A DNA stretch of 64,000 nt from Theropithecus gelada (lineage: Eukaryota; Chordata; Mammalia; Primates; Cercopithecidae). The notes below the pieces were generated by a model that was not told the DNA's origin, ran no database searches, and saw nothing but the letters and a program-made list of their open reading frames with translations. Positions within the stretch are counted from its first letter, which is position 1; each line of letters opens with the position of its first letter. The translations under genes and the position numbers were made by a program. Location of the stretch: assembly GCF_003255815.1 (NCBI RefSeq), contig NC_037670.1, positions 26,996,672 to 27,060,671 of the forward strand. The letters run 5' to 3'. This document shows, piece after piece, positions 1 to 10,149 of the stretch.

Positions 1-617
1 AGTGAGGGGCTATGTGATGGGGTCCTCATCGCTGGCTAGGGAGTGGGTGATGTGGCTCCAAAATCCTAACCTGGGTTTCCAGGAGGCAGACCCCTGGGGG
101 AGACTGGACTGCTGGAAGTTTGGGTGGGGGCACTCCTGTGATCAAGGAGAAAAGAAGCAGGAGGTGACAGGTAAGAATTGGATAGTGCCACTGTCATCCT
201 ATGGGAAGCTAGCATGGCCTTCAGAGTCACGCTGAGCTGGGTCCAGAAGCTCAGACCATCGTGCTCCTGGTCCATGGCTTATTGGACGCTGGCTGTCACA
301 GGAAGAGGGTGTAATCCTGGGTAAGGTGGCTCCCTTCAGCCAAAGGCAGCATCTGCAGAGGATAGACAGCTGAAAGCTGCCACTGACATCCCTCTCAGCC
401 CTGGGGAAAGGCATCCTTTAGTTCTGAAGGAGGATGTGGAGAATGCAGAGAACATGCATGACTGTAACCCAAAGGTTTCATTGGGGGAACCTTGAACTTC
501 ATGTGGGTAAAGCTTAGTGCTGATGCCTCCTTTGGGTGGCTGGAACTGAAATTGTGCCATAAACTGGAAGTCGCACTTGGACCAAGTATATTATCCAAGA
601 TTTATCCATCTTATTTC
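1..617. other. Unrecognised single-copy-like sequence
   Basis: I see no Alu, L1, LTR, MIR or simple repeat here. The stretch is moderately GC-rich in its first 300 bases, and the open frames are short and overlap on both strands. No splice-bounded coding segment could be supported. Confidence 0.5.
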
Positions 618-630
618 TTGAATGCAAGTC
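618..630. repeat. Left target-site duplication of L1 tail
   Basis: The 13-mer TTGAATGCAAGTC here is repeated exactly at 1546-1558, on either side of the L1 fragment. This is the length and arrangement expected from L1-machinery insertion. Confidence 0.85.
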
Positions 631-1545
631 CTTTTTTAATTTTTTTTTTTTATTTTAATAGGTTTTTGGGGAACAGCTGGTGTTTGGTTACATGAATAAG
701 TACTTTAGCAGTGATTTCTGAGATTTTGGTGCACCCATCACCTGAGCAGTGTACACTGTACCCAGTGTGTAATCTTTTATCCCTTGCCACCCCTCATCCT
801 TTCCCCCAAGTTCACAAAGTTCAATGTATCATTCTTATGCCTTTGCATCCCCATAGCTTAGCTCCCACACATCAGCGAGGACATACAATGTTTGGTTTTC
901 CATTCCTGAATTACTTCACTTAAAATAATAGTCTCCAATTCCATCCAGGTTGCTGCAAATGTCATTATTTTGTTCCTTTTTATGGCTGAGTAGTATTCCA
1001 TCATATATATGCACACACACATATATATGCACACACATATATATACATGTATGTATATGTATATACACACTACATTATCCACTCATTGATTGATGGGTGG
1101 TTCCATATTTTTGCAATTACAATTGTGCTGCTATAAACATGCATGTGCAAGTATCCTTTTTGTATAATGACTTATTTTCCTCTGGGTAGATTCCTAGTAG
1201 TGGGATTGCTGGATCAAACAGTAGATCTACTTTTAGTTCTTTAAGGAATCTCTACACTGTTTTCCATAGTGGTTGTACTGGTTTACATTCTCACCAACAG
1301 CGTAAAAGTGTTCCCTTTTCACTGCATCCTCGCCAACATCTATTATTTTTTGATTTTTTGATTATGGCCATTCTTGCAGGAATAAGGTGGTATTGCATTG
1401 TGGTTTTGATTTGCATTTCCCTGATCGTTAGTGATGTTGAGCATTTTTTCATATGCTTGTTGGCCATTTGTATATCTTCTTTTGAGAATTGTCTATTCAT
1501 GTCCCTAGCCCACTTTTTGATGGGATTTTTTGTTTGTTTGTTTGT
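631..1545 (-). mobile_element. 5'-truncated L1 (ORF2 end plus 3'UTR)
   Basis: LINE-1 remnant read on the minus strand. The T-rich start (631-655) is the reverse of the poly-A tail. The 3'UTR and the C-terminal part of ORF2 follow, and minus-strand translations show typical L1 blocks such as MEYYSAIKRN and EMQIKTTMQYH, in broken frames. The element is 5' truncated at about 1545, where a GTTT run begins, and is bounded by an exact 13-bp TSD. An internal CA/TA-rich microsatellite (1004-1070) has grown out of ORF2 sequence. It is an inactive fossil; the subfamily looks older than L1PA but I cannot fix it. Confidence 0.9.
1004..1070. repeat. CA/TA-rich microsatellite inside L1
   Basis: Alternating ATAT and CACA runs with interruptions. 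It occupies the place where L1 ORF2 normally reads through the MEYYAAIK region, so it looks like expansion of pre-existing L1 sequence and not a separate insertion. Confidence 0.8.
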
Positions 1546-1558
1546 TTGAATGCAAGTC

Positions 1559-2402
1559 TCTTCCATGAAGTTGTACTATTCTGAAGGCTCAGGCCATACT
1601 CAGTCGTCTCAGTCCCCGGGACACTAATTCTCAGGTGTGAATCGTTGCCTCCACCTGACGCTGGGCTGTCATGCCAGAAGTGACAATGAGACAATCTAGC
1701 TGTCACTGCACACTGGGAGCTGGTGAAGGTGAATTGGGGAACTGCCGACATAGACACAACTAGCTCACACAGGTTTGAACTGCACAGCCTAGAGTCGACC
1801 ACAACAAAAGCTTCCAAGAGGAAAGGTCAGACCCATGAAGTGCTATTTGTTTTCAGTGAAACTTCATCCCTCCCACTTAACACCCGTCTAACCAGCCACG
1901 GAATCAATTACCACGTGTCAGCCCGAAACCTGACCCAAGAAATGAAAGAAGGACACAGCCTCCCTGGGGACTGGGGTGGGTTGCGGGGGCAGCAGGCAGA
2001 GAAAGAGAGGAAGTAGAAAACTTGGGGCGGGAAGCCGTGAGTGAGCCGCTCTCGCCCAGTGTGAACGGTTCATCCAGGCTGGGACCCTTGCCTGCCTTTG
2101 AGCCCCATCAGTGTGACTGGTCTGGACCATTGGGTGTGTCTTTCACAAAGGGTGGTCAGCATGCCCGTGAGGTTATTTGACTTTAGTTACACTGGTTGCT
2201 CCATTTGATAATTGAAGACCAAAAGTTTCTAGCTCTGCATTGTTGCGTGGAGCTTCAGGAGGAAGAGCTCCTGGCAGGTCTTGTCAGGCTGCTGTGCTTC
2301 TTGGAGTTGACTGAGGTGCTGCATTTCTCAGGCTTCTGCTAAATGTGGTTTCGACTGCTCAGAGAGCATCCATTTAAGGCAGTGTCATTCACTTTCTTTT
2401 TC
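1559..2402. other. Unrecognised sequence
   Basis: No repeat family was recognised by eye. There is a slightly GC-richer patch near 1970-2110 without enough CpG to call an island. Open frames reach about 100 codons on opposite strands, overlap each other and resemble nothing I know. Confidence 0.45.
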
Positions 2403-2702
2403 TGTTTTTTTTTTTTTTTTTTGAGGTAGAGTCTCACTCTGTCGCCCAGGCTGGAGTGCAATGCCACGGTCTTGGCTCACTGCAACCTTCGCCTCCCGAG
2501 TTCAAGTGATTCTCCTGCCTCAGCCTCCCGAGTAGCTGGGATTACAGGCACCCACCACCACGCCCGGCTAGTTTTTGTATTTTTAGTAGAGACGGGCTTT
2601 CACCATATTGGCCAGGCTGGTCTTGAGCTGTTGACCTCGTGATCTACTTGCCTCGGCCTCCCAAAGTGCTGGGATTACAGGCATGAACCACTGTGCCCTG
2701 CC
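2403..2702 (-). mobile_element. AluS-like SINE
   Basis: Full dimeric Alu in reverse orientation: poly-T at 2405-2422, then the reversed right and left monomers ending near GTGCCCTGCC. The A-rich linker is visible as a T-rich segment after CGGCTAG. A 7SL-derived, non-autonomous retroposon. The right end abuts sequence leading into the inverted L1 at 2735. Confidence 0.93.
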
Positions 2703-2734
2703 TCTTTTTAAAATTTTTTCTTTTACCATTTTCT

Positions 2735-3133
2735 TTCTCTTATTTTACTTTAAGTTCTGGGGTACATGTGCAGAACATGCAGGTTTGTTACACAGGTGTA
2801 TGAGTGCCATGGTTGGTGGTTTGCTGTACCTATCAACCCATCACCTAGGTTATAAGCCCCACATGCATTAGCTATTTGTCCTGATGCTCTCATTGCAGCA
2901 CTATTCGTAATAGCAAAGACATGGAACCAACCCAAATGCCCATCAGTGATAGACAGGATAAAGAAAATGTGGTACATATACACATGGACTGCTGTGCTGC
3001 CATAAAAAGGAATGAGATCATGTGCTTTGCAGGGACTATGGAATGGAGTATTCCATGGTATATATGTCATCCTCGGCAAACTAACACAGGAACAGAAAAC
3101 CAAACATTGCATGTTCTCACTCATAAATGAGAA
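2735..3133 (-). mobile_element. L1PA-type fragment with 5' inversion (twin priming)
   Basis: Two head-to-head L1 pieces. 2735-2892 is L1 3'UTR on the minus strand (reversed block ending near GATGCTCTC). 2893-3133 is the end of ORF2 on the plus strand, with a frame reading TWNQPKCPS-like and YYAAIKRNE-like blocks in decayed form. This is the classic product of twin priming during L1 integration. CATTTTCT occurs at 2727-2734 and 3134-3141 and may be the TSD. About 70 bp of 3'UTR seems to be missing at the inversion joint. Confidence 0.8.
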
Positions 3134-3141
3134 CATTTTCT

Positions 3142-3587
3142 ACATTTATGAGAGTCAAGAAGAGAGCTCCAAGGGCTGCTCAGGGGGAACCCACAAAAGT
3201 TTTATGGATGAATCCTGGTGACAAGAAGTTAGCCTGGTATATTTCACCAGCTCTGTAAAAAACAAACAAACAAAAAAAGCATTTTCCAAAGGTAAGGATT
3301 TTGTTAATAAAGGATACCTACACTCTTAAACTTGATTTAACAGAATTGTAGGATCAAGACCTTGCTTATCTCTGGATAGAGCATTAGATGAACATTTTCT
3401 AATTTGTTCTAATTTGTTCTGTGAGTGGTGTTGCCACTCAAGTCACCGTTCTCCACTGGAATGTTCGATGTGTAAAGCATTGATTGCACTGGAACATGGG
3501 GACAGAAAGCAGGATGCATCACTTCTGATATCCATATGGTCATCAAAATACATTTTCATTGATGGCGGGAAATTGATGACTTTAATG
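3142..3587. other. Unrecognised sequence
   Basis: No repeat family was identified. It contains an A/C-rich run near 3257-3280 and a tiny direct repeat TCTAATTTGT at about 3398-3418. Confidence 0.45.
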
Positions 3588-3600
3588 AAAGGCAAAGATT

Positions 3601-3893
3601 GGCTGGGTGTGGTGGCTCACACCTGTAATCCCAGAACTTTGGGAGGCCAAGGCAGGTGGATCACCTGAGGTCAGAAGTTCGAGACCAGCCTGGCCAACAT
3701 GGTGAAAACTCGTCTTTACTAAAAATACAAAAATTAGCTGGGCATGGTGGTGCATACCTGTAATCCCAGCTACTCAGGAGGCTGAAGCAGGAGAATTGCT
3801 TGAACCTGGGAGGCGGTGAGCTGAGAGCGCGCCACAGCTCTCCAGCCTGGGTACATAGTGAGACTCTGTCTCAAAAAAAAAAAAAAAGAAAAA
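3601..3893 (+). mobile_element. AluS-like SINE with exact TSD
   Basis: Plus-strand Alu beginning GGCTGGGTGTGG and ending in an A-run. The 13-mer AAAGGCAAAGATT flanks it exactly (3588-3600 and 3894-3906). The right monomer lacks about 10 bases around the usual GGTTGCAGTGAGC block, giving GGCGGTGAGCTGAG. Confidence 0.95.
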
Positions 3894-3906
3894 AAAGGCA
3901 AAGATT

Positions 3907-5077
3907 TTGCTTAACCAGGTGATTAAAATTGTCAGTGGAACAATAATCAGCATGCTAATGAATAAGGCTGTAAATTGTCCTTTCTGCTGTTGATGTTAGT
4001 TCTGTTTAGTCTTTTGATATTAATATCTCTTTACAGCACTACTGTAAGATTATTTCTTTTCTTTTAATCTAAATGGTGTTTAGTCTTTGGTTGTCTTGTC
4101 TGTAGAGAGACACTGTGGGCTTTCCTTCTCTTTCCTTTTTCAAAGTGATACCACCTACACGCATGGTTTTATTTGCTATCTGAAGGGTAACAACCCTTTT
4201 ATCTTTAAACTGGGTCTTCCTTTCCCCAGGTTTGGTGCTGCATCTGTCTCTGGGAGGCAATGATCCCTCCTGTCTCTCAGGTGCCTTAAACTCAGTATCA
4301 GTCATTTTTCCTTGATTGTTCACATCTATTTTCCATTTTAAATGTGGACACAAAAGCCCCAGAGTCACTTAAGCTTGAAACCTGAGAGACTTTCTCGGTC
4401 CACCCTGCCCCCACACCTCTATCCTCTACGTCTAAGTGGTCACCAATCTTATTATTGCTTTTTCATGGTCACCCCCTCACTGGTCCTAGCACGTGACCCA
4501 GCTTTATGCCCCAGTCCCCTTTTCTTGCCTTCCTCGATCGCTTCCATGTTCTAACCTGTGGCTTTGCTCACCTGTTTGCATCCTGCTGGACTGTGCTTCC
4601 CTCCCCCACTGTTTTCCTTTTAACCAGTGAACTTTAAGACTTTAAGACTCACATCAGGCCTCACCTTTTATTTGAAAGGAATCAGGAATTACTTAATTGT
4701 TTTCAGAATCTGATTTCCTCTTGCGTTTTCCGTCTTCCTAGATTACACCCCTCTCTCTCCACCTGTCCCAGTTGGAAAGTCTTGAATCGTTTCCCGTCAT
4801 TCCAGATGGCGTCAGTTACCAGATATTGACATACTATTGAATTTTGATTGTTCTTTTTTGTTTCCATCATTACCCTCCAGGTGTAAGCCCACCTGCTTTT
4901 TGTGTAAGCCAGTGCACTTATTTGTTAGAGAATCTTTCCTTCTCTTTCTTCAGCATCCATGTTGTCTTTAGGGTTACCCTCAGATTCATCTGTCTAAAGT
5001 GCTTTGTTCAAAACCTTCTCCGCACCCGTGTCCTGCAGAGAATGTTCTAACTCTCTAGCATGGCATTTGGAGCCCTT
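3907..5077. other. Unrecognised 1.2 kb sequence
   Basis: No interspersed repeat was recognised. The strand is pyrimidine-rich between about 4380 and 5000. Frames are below 100 codons (for example 4069-4368 minus) and show no familiar motif. Confidence 0.45.
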
Positions 5078-5090
5078 TACAATCTGATCT

Positions 5091-5377
5091 TTTTTTTTTT
5101 TTTTTTTTTTTTCTGAGACGGAGTCTCGCTCTGTCGCCCAGGCTGGAGTGCAGTGGCCGGATCTCAGCTCACTGCAAGCTCCGCCTCCCGGGTTTATGCC
5201 ATTCTCCTGCCTCAGCCTCCCGCCACCTCGCCCGGCTAGTTTTTTTTTTTGTATTTTTTAGTAGAGACGGGGTTTCACCAGGTTAGCCAGGATGGTCTCG
5301 ATCTCCTGACCTCGTGATCCGCCCGTCTCGGCCTCCCAAAGTGCTGAGATTACAGGCTTGAGCCACCGCGCCCGGCC
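5091..5377 (-). mobile_element. Young AluY of Old World monkey type
   Basis: Reverse-oriented Alu with a long T-run (5091-5112) and few mutated CpGs. Variants on the plus strand include GTGGCCGGATCTC, CCACCTCGCC, CGCCCGTCTCGG and GGCTTGAGCC. I associate this set with cercopithecid AluY and not with human AluY. The TSD TACAATCTGATCTT lies at 5078-5091 and 5378-5391. About 22 bp is missing between CAGCCTCCC and GCCACCTCG compared with 11381-11691. It is in the inactive-fossil state but recent. Confidence 0.93.
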
Positions 5378-5561
5378 TACAATCTGATCTTAATTTATCA
5401 CCTTAGCAACAGGTACTCTCAGTCCCCAGACACCCTGCCTCAGAGCTGTGCCATCCAGTCTCACGCCTTTAGTGTATGGCCATGTTGTTCTTGACTGAGG
5501 TCTTATTCCCTGGTTGTTGAAATCTTATGTACCTTTTACCAGCTAATTTAAATAGAACTAC

Positions 5562-5991
5562 TGGCCAGGCCTGGTGGCTCAGGTCTGTAATCCCAGCACT
5601 TCAGGAGGCTGGAGATGGAGCCTCATACAAGAAATTGACTGGTATACTCTTCAGAATCCTGAAGTTTACCTTGGATTCCTTTAAAGTCTTTTGTTACGAT
5701 TGATGAGTCATTTCAACATTGTGCTAAATTCAAAGGCCTTCAATAAAAGATGAAATCAAATATGGGTGGGTCACTTGAGCCCAGGAGTTGGAGACCAGCC
5801 TGGGCAGCATGGCAAAATCTCGACTCTGCTAAAATACAAAAACTAACCGGATGTGGTGGTGGGCACCTGTAATCTCAGCTACATGGGAGGCTGAGATGAC
5901 AGAATTGTTTGAGCCTTGGAGGTCGAGGCTGTAGTGAGCCATGATCGCACCACTGCACTCCAGCCTGGTGTTAAAAAAAAAAAAAAAAAAA
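5562..5991 (+). mobile_element. Old Alu (AluJ-like) split by a 150-bp insertion
   Basis: Plus-strand Alu whose left monomer (5562-5616) breaks off after GGAGGCTGGAGATGG and resumes at about 5764 with GGGTGGGTCACTTGAG. It runs to an A-tail at 5972-5991. It is divergent from consensus, and TTTGAGCCTTGG and GAGCCATGATCGCACC suit AluJ/early AluS. The interrupting 5617-5763 block is not Alu and resembles 6832-6972 (see the separate entry). Confidence 0.88.
5625..5761 (+). repeat. Inserted copy of a local duplicate (copy A)
   Basis: About 137 bp embedded inside the Alu left monomer. It aligns base for base to 6832-6972 from ATACAAGAA to ATCAAAT, with about 15 substitutions and one 4-base gap by eye (roughly 89% identity). 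Both copies carry an AATAAA about 15 bases before the end of the shared block. No poly-A run or clear TSD is seen at the junctions. Confidence 0.85.
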
Positions 5992-6682
5992 GAAAATTGC
6001 AACTACCATGTACAGAGCCTCCAGATTCGCCTACTGAGAACACAGTGCGTTTTCCTTTGTAGCCTCTATTTCTTGCTACAGAATCAATACTTCTATTTTG
6101 CTGTGTATTGCAGTCTGGCCAGCATTATGGATGCTTAGTTGTCTGTTTTCTTATGGATGCCTCAGGGATGTGTTTTACTGCTGTTCTTGTGCCTCACTAC
6201 TGAGTCCATTGTAAACGATGGGAGATCCTGTATTTTAAATTGATATTTTGAAAAGAGAGTTCTTTATGTTTGGTTGATGTTCCTTTTTAAAACTTTACTA
6301 TCATCATTTCTAAAATATCTATTAACATTATCAACACACACTAATTATCTTTTGCCTTTTTACAAATTTAATACAGCAAAACACTCAATACTTTGAAAAC
6401 GTTTTGAATTCATATAAGTATGACTGAAAAATATTTCTGAAATGTTGATTTGAAAACAATTGCTTGAGGGATTTCAACTTTGTTTCAAACTAGGGCCTGT
6501 ATAGACTAAGCTGGAATTAAGCACCACACAGTTTCTCTGGATTTGGCCAAGCATGGCTCCCACCCAAGGGAATTCACCTTATTTTTCTTTTCCAGTGACC
6601 TCTGATGCTCAGGGAATGGATCAGTAGAAAAGAATAGCCTAAAACATAACTTGCTACAGAATAAATGAATGTCAGATGAAAT
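5992..6682. other. Unrecognised AT-rich sequence
   Basis: Nothing recognisable as a repeat family or exon. AT-rich, especially 6240-6480. Confidence 0.4.
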
Positions 6683-6730
6683 GCACACACACACATATGT
6701 GTGTGTATATATATTCATATACATATATGA
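6683..6730. repeat. CA/TG/TA microsatellite
   Basis: A CA run followed by TG and TA runs, nearly self-complementary (CACACACATATGTGTGTG centre), so it could form a small hairpin. Likely polymorphic. Confidence 0.8.
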
Positions 6731-6831
6731 ATCTGAACATGTGGACAGCAGATGATTTTTAGATGTGACTAACATACTCATTATGTCTTTATAGCAAAAT
6801 CCTCCGCTAGGCTTATTGTCCTGAAGTTGAA

Positions 6832-6972
6832 ATACAAGAAGTTGACTGTCGGGTATGCTCCTCAGAATCCTGAAGTTTAGCTTGCTTCCCTTTGAAGTCT
6901 TTTATTATGATTGATGAATCATTTCAGCATTATGCTAAATTCAAAGGCCCTCAATAAAAGATAAAATCAAAT
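6832..6972 (+). repeat. Local duplicate (copy B)
   Basis: Shares about 140 bp with the block inserted in the Alu at 5625-5761. Here the sequence continues on both sides into unrelated, non-Alu DNA, so this is the better candidate for the source locus. It contains AATAAA at about 6953 and no open frame of note. Confidence 0.8.
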
Positions 6973-7340
6973 GACTTACCAATCAAGAATACCACAAAAG
7001 ACTGGAAATCAGGTGAAAATGTGGCATGAGCAGTAATACTAAACTTAAAGTCCTGTATCAATTACTATACATTTCCAAAAAGTTTGGAAACATTTAAAAC
7101 TTTGAAAAGGTGCACACGACTGATTGCAGAAACTATCTGGGAAATATTTGAGTGCTATTTGTGATAGAAATAAATTCCCGTTTGATACCTTTCTCCAGTA
7201 AATGTTTTATAATAGAGTTTGGCATTGCAGAGCATGGGTGGAGAAAGATCTGTACCTTCCTGTTTGACAGCAGAGAGTCCCAGGAGGTGGCTGGGCTTTG
7301 GTCTCTGTGTCTGTGCCAGCCCCTGATGGGACAAAAGTAG
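6973..7340. other. Unrecognised sequence
   Basis: No repeat or exon recognised. Frames at 7133-7430 run partly into the following Alu. Confidence 0.4.
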
Positions 7341-7342
7341 CC

Positions 7343-7643
7343 TTTTTTTTTTTTTTCTGTTAGACGGAGTTTTGCTCCTGTTCCCAGGCTGGAGTACAAT
7401 GGTGTGATCTCGGCTTACTGCAGCCTCCACCTCACAGGTTCAGTCAATTCTCTTGCCTCAGCCTCCTGAGTAGTTAGGATTATAGGCGCCCACCACCACG
7501 CCTGGCTTATTTTTTGTATTTTTAGTAGAGATGGGGTTTCACCATATTGCCCAGGCTGGTCTTGAACTCCTGGCCTCAGGTGATCTGCCCACCTCGGCCT
7601 CCCGAAGTGCTGGGACTACAAGCGTGAGCCACCACACCTGGCT
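7343..7643 (-). mobile_element. Alu SINE
   Basis: Reverse-oriented full Alu: T-run 7343-7356, both monomers, end at CCACACCTGGCT. The flanks TAGCCTTTTTT and AGCTTGCCCTTTTTT look like a mutated TSD. AluS-like by diagnostic blocks (CTGGCCTCAGGTGATC). Confidence 0.9.
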
Positions 7644-8075
7644 AGCTTGCCCTTTTTTAGAAAGGCTGGTATTACGTTTAGATGGAAACGGTTATCACCC
7701 TCAGGCTAAGATTTTGGTGTTCTTGGCAAGGACTGTTGAGGATATGACTTACCCTGTATTTTACTCTCAATACTGCAAGATGGCTGAGCACAAGACTGAA
7801 ATGCTAACACCCCCGGGAGGGAAATAAGTCCCGATGAAACCTGCAACAGAAAAGCTACCTTGTCCTCCATTTGTGAGAAAAGAGGAAGTCAGTGGGTGAC
7901 CATGATTTTTCCCGGGATAGCAAACAGACTGAGGTCTCCAGACCACCCTGGCAAGCACCCAGATCATACCGGGGAACAACACATTCAAAAGAGGTTTTTA
8001 AAACAAAGATCGGCATCTGATCATTTTGTTCTCCAATTTTTTAAAACGAGGTATAATCAACACATGATGCGTTAG
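7644..8075. other. Unrecognised sequence
   Basis: No repeat family seen. Frames below 100 codons. The 98-codon frame at 7531-7827 begins inside the preceding Alu. Confidence 0.4.
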
Positions 8076-8080
8076 GACAG

Positions 8081-8529
8081 CATATTAGGGTTCTCTAGAA
8101 GGACAGAACTAATAGGATAACTATATAGAGAGAGGGAAGTTTATTAAGGAGTATTGACTCACACGGTCACAAGGGTGAGGTCCCACAATAGGCCGTCTGC
8201 AAACTGAGGAAGAAGGAGGCCAGTCCAAGTCTTAAAGCTGAAGAACTTGGAGTCTGATGTTTGAGGGCAGGAAGCATCCAGCACGGGAGAAAGATGGAGG
8301 CCAGAAGACTCAGCCAGTCTAGTCTTTCCATGTTCTTCTGCCTGCTTTGATTCTGGTCATTCTGGCAGCTGATTAGATGGTGCCCAGCCAGACTGAGGGT
8401 GAGGCTGCCTTTCCCAGCCCACTGACTCAAATGTTAATCTCCTTTGGCAACACCCTCACAGACACACCCAGGAACAATACTTTGCATCCTTCAATCCAAT
8501 CAAGTTGACACTCAATATTCACCTTCACA
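8081..8529 (-). mobile_element. Solo MLT2-type LTR (ERVL)
   Basis: Solitary long terminal repeat of an ERVL-class endogenous retrovirus, reverse orientation. The left end matches the reversed MLT2 terminus (TATTAGGGTTCTC, AGAACTAATAGGAT), and the right end has AACACCCTCACAGACACACCC and GTTGACACTCAATATTCACC. GACAG flanks it on both sides (8076-8080 and 8530-8534), a perfect 5-bp TSD as ERVL elements make. No internal retroviral sequence is attached. Confidence 0.88.
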
Positions 8530-8759
8530 GACAGCTCTTTGTCCAGCCCAGTGCTGCCATTACTCTGTAGACTTGTTGCAGTATGTTATGTCCTGGATCA
8601 GGTATCTTCACTGACCCTCCTTTCTGTTTTGGGGCAATCCGTCATCCTTAACTGGCATCCAGGACCATCTAAAAACCAACCTTACTACTCTTGCAGGCTA
8701 ATGTCTCCTAGTCCTTGGCATTAATTCTTAATCTAAGTCAAAATGACCCTTTCGAGGAC

Positions 8760-9140
8760 CTTTAACTGCCTGTCTCAGTACCTTTGCTAATGCCACTTAC
8801 TGACCCCCAGAATATTTTGTCGTCTTTGTTCCCATCCAATAGAAACTTCACGTAGAGTCAAAGACCCACTCACATCTCACACCTCCAGGAAAGCTTCCCA
8901 GATCATCCAAGATAATGGGACCATTTTATCTTCTTACCTCTGAAGTGCCCCCTGCTTTGACATTCTTGTACCATTTGGTCCATGCTGTCTTGTGCTGTCA
9001 CCCTGTATACACCTTTTGGAAACCCTGGGCTGCTGAAAGCTCATAGAAAATAAGGGACATTCCCCTCCCCTTTTCTGTTGGTCAGCACTTGGCATAATGC
9101 CTGCATAGGTAGCAACTGCCTAGTGTATTTTGTGGGGCAC
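8760..9140 (+). mobile_element. LINE-2 remnant
   Basis: Ancient L2 3' region: blocks resembling the CTGCCTCAGxxCCTTTGC, CCAGGAAAGCTTCCCAGATCA and GCACTTGGCATAATGCCTGCATAG portions of L2, in that order on the plus strand. Heavily diverged; ends are approximate. The 8530-8760 flank is unassigned and could be more L2. Confidence 0.55.
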
Positions 9141-9169
9141 ACTGTGTCAGTAGTTCACAGGTAGACCCA

Positions 9170-9318
9170 TTCATTCATTTCTTCCTTGAATACCTGCTCT
9201 GATAAACTCTGTGCTTGTTCCTGGAAATATAGCCATGAGCAATAAAGTCATGGCATCTGTCTTCATGGAGCTTATAACCTCAAGGGGAAAACAAATAATC
9301 CCACAAATAACAATGATA
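9170..9318 (-). mobile_element. LINE-2 3' end remnant
   Basis: Starts CATTCATTCATTTCTTCC, then passes through blocks like GAATACCTGCTCTG, CATGGAGCTTATAACC and GAAAACAAATAATCC, the reversed L2 tail with its TGAA-repeat terminus. Highly diverged. Confidence 0.55.
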
Positions 9319-9339
9319 ATACTCATTGGGGCTCACCTA

Positions 9340-9556
9340 TACTGAAGGCCCTCTCTGTGCCAGCCCCTGTGCTAAATACTTTGCTCATATTATTTCTTTT
9401 TATTCTCAATACAACCCTGGGGGTAAGCACAATGATCACCTTCTTACAGATGAGGAGATGGAAACTTAGTCTCTTAGGAGCCTGGCTAGTGAGGGATGGT
9501 GGGAGGTTGACCCAGTCTGTCTGGCTTCAGGGTCTGTGTTTTTTAACCATCACATG
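9340..9556 (-). mobile_element. MIR SINE
   Basis: Reversed MIR: TGTGCCAGCCCCTGTGCTAAATAC near the left end, CTTACAGATGAGGAGATGGAAAC core, then the GTCTGGCTTCAGGGTCTGTG end with TTAACCATCACATG. A tRNA-derived ancient SINE, non-coding. Confidence 0.7.
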
Positions 9557-9607
9557 ATTTCAGTAATTACCAATATTACAATGATGACAAATATCACAGA
9601 CACCATA

Positions 9608-10101
9608 TGTGCTGGTTTCCTATTGCTGTATAACAAATTACCACAAACTTAGTGGCTTAAAACAGCACTGATTATTTTTTCTTACAGTTCCATGAGTCAG
9701 ATCTGCAATGGATCTCACCAGGCTAACACCAAGCTGTTGCCATGACTGTGTTCCTTCTAGAGGACATGGAAATTCATGTCCTTGACATTTCCCCCTTCTG
9801 GAGGCACCCACATTCCTTGCCTCATGGCCCCTTTCTCTGTCTGCAAAGCCAGCAGTGTCACTTCTCTAACCTGTCTTCTGTCCTCCCGTAACCTTCTGAT
9901 TGCAGGTGAGGAAGGTTCTCTGCTTTTAAGGACTCTTGGTGACACTGGGCCCACCTAGATAACCCAAACCCAGGGTATGCTCCCCATCTCAAGACTCTTA
10001 GCTGAATCACACCTGTACTCCTTTTTCTCATGTAAAGTAACATATCCATAGGTTTTAAGGATCAGGGCATGAACATCATTGGGGGTCATTCTGCCTACCT
10101 T
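9608..10101 (-). mobile_element. Solo MaLR/ERVL-like LTR, family uncertain
   Basis: Starts TGTGCTGGTTTCCTATTGC, with AAATTACCACAAACTTAGTGG, and ends GGGGTCATTCTGCCTACC. This arrangement is shared by a well-known solitary LTR family, but I cannot name it with certainty. The reverse orientation is inferred from the terminal blocks. The 3' dinucleotide and TSD are unclear. Confidence 0.6.
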
Positions 10102-10149
10102 GTCCCGAGAAGGTGTAACAAGGGAAGTGGTCTAGCGAGGTAGGGGGTT

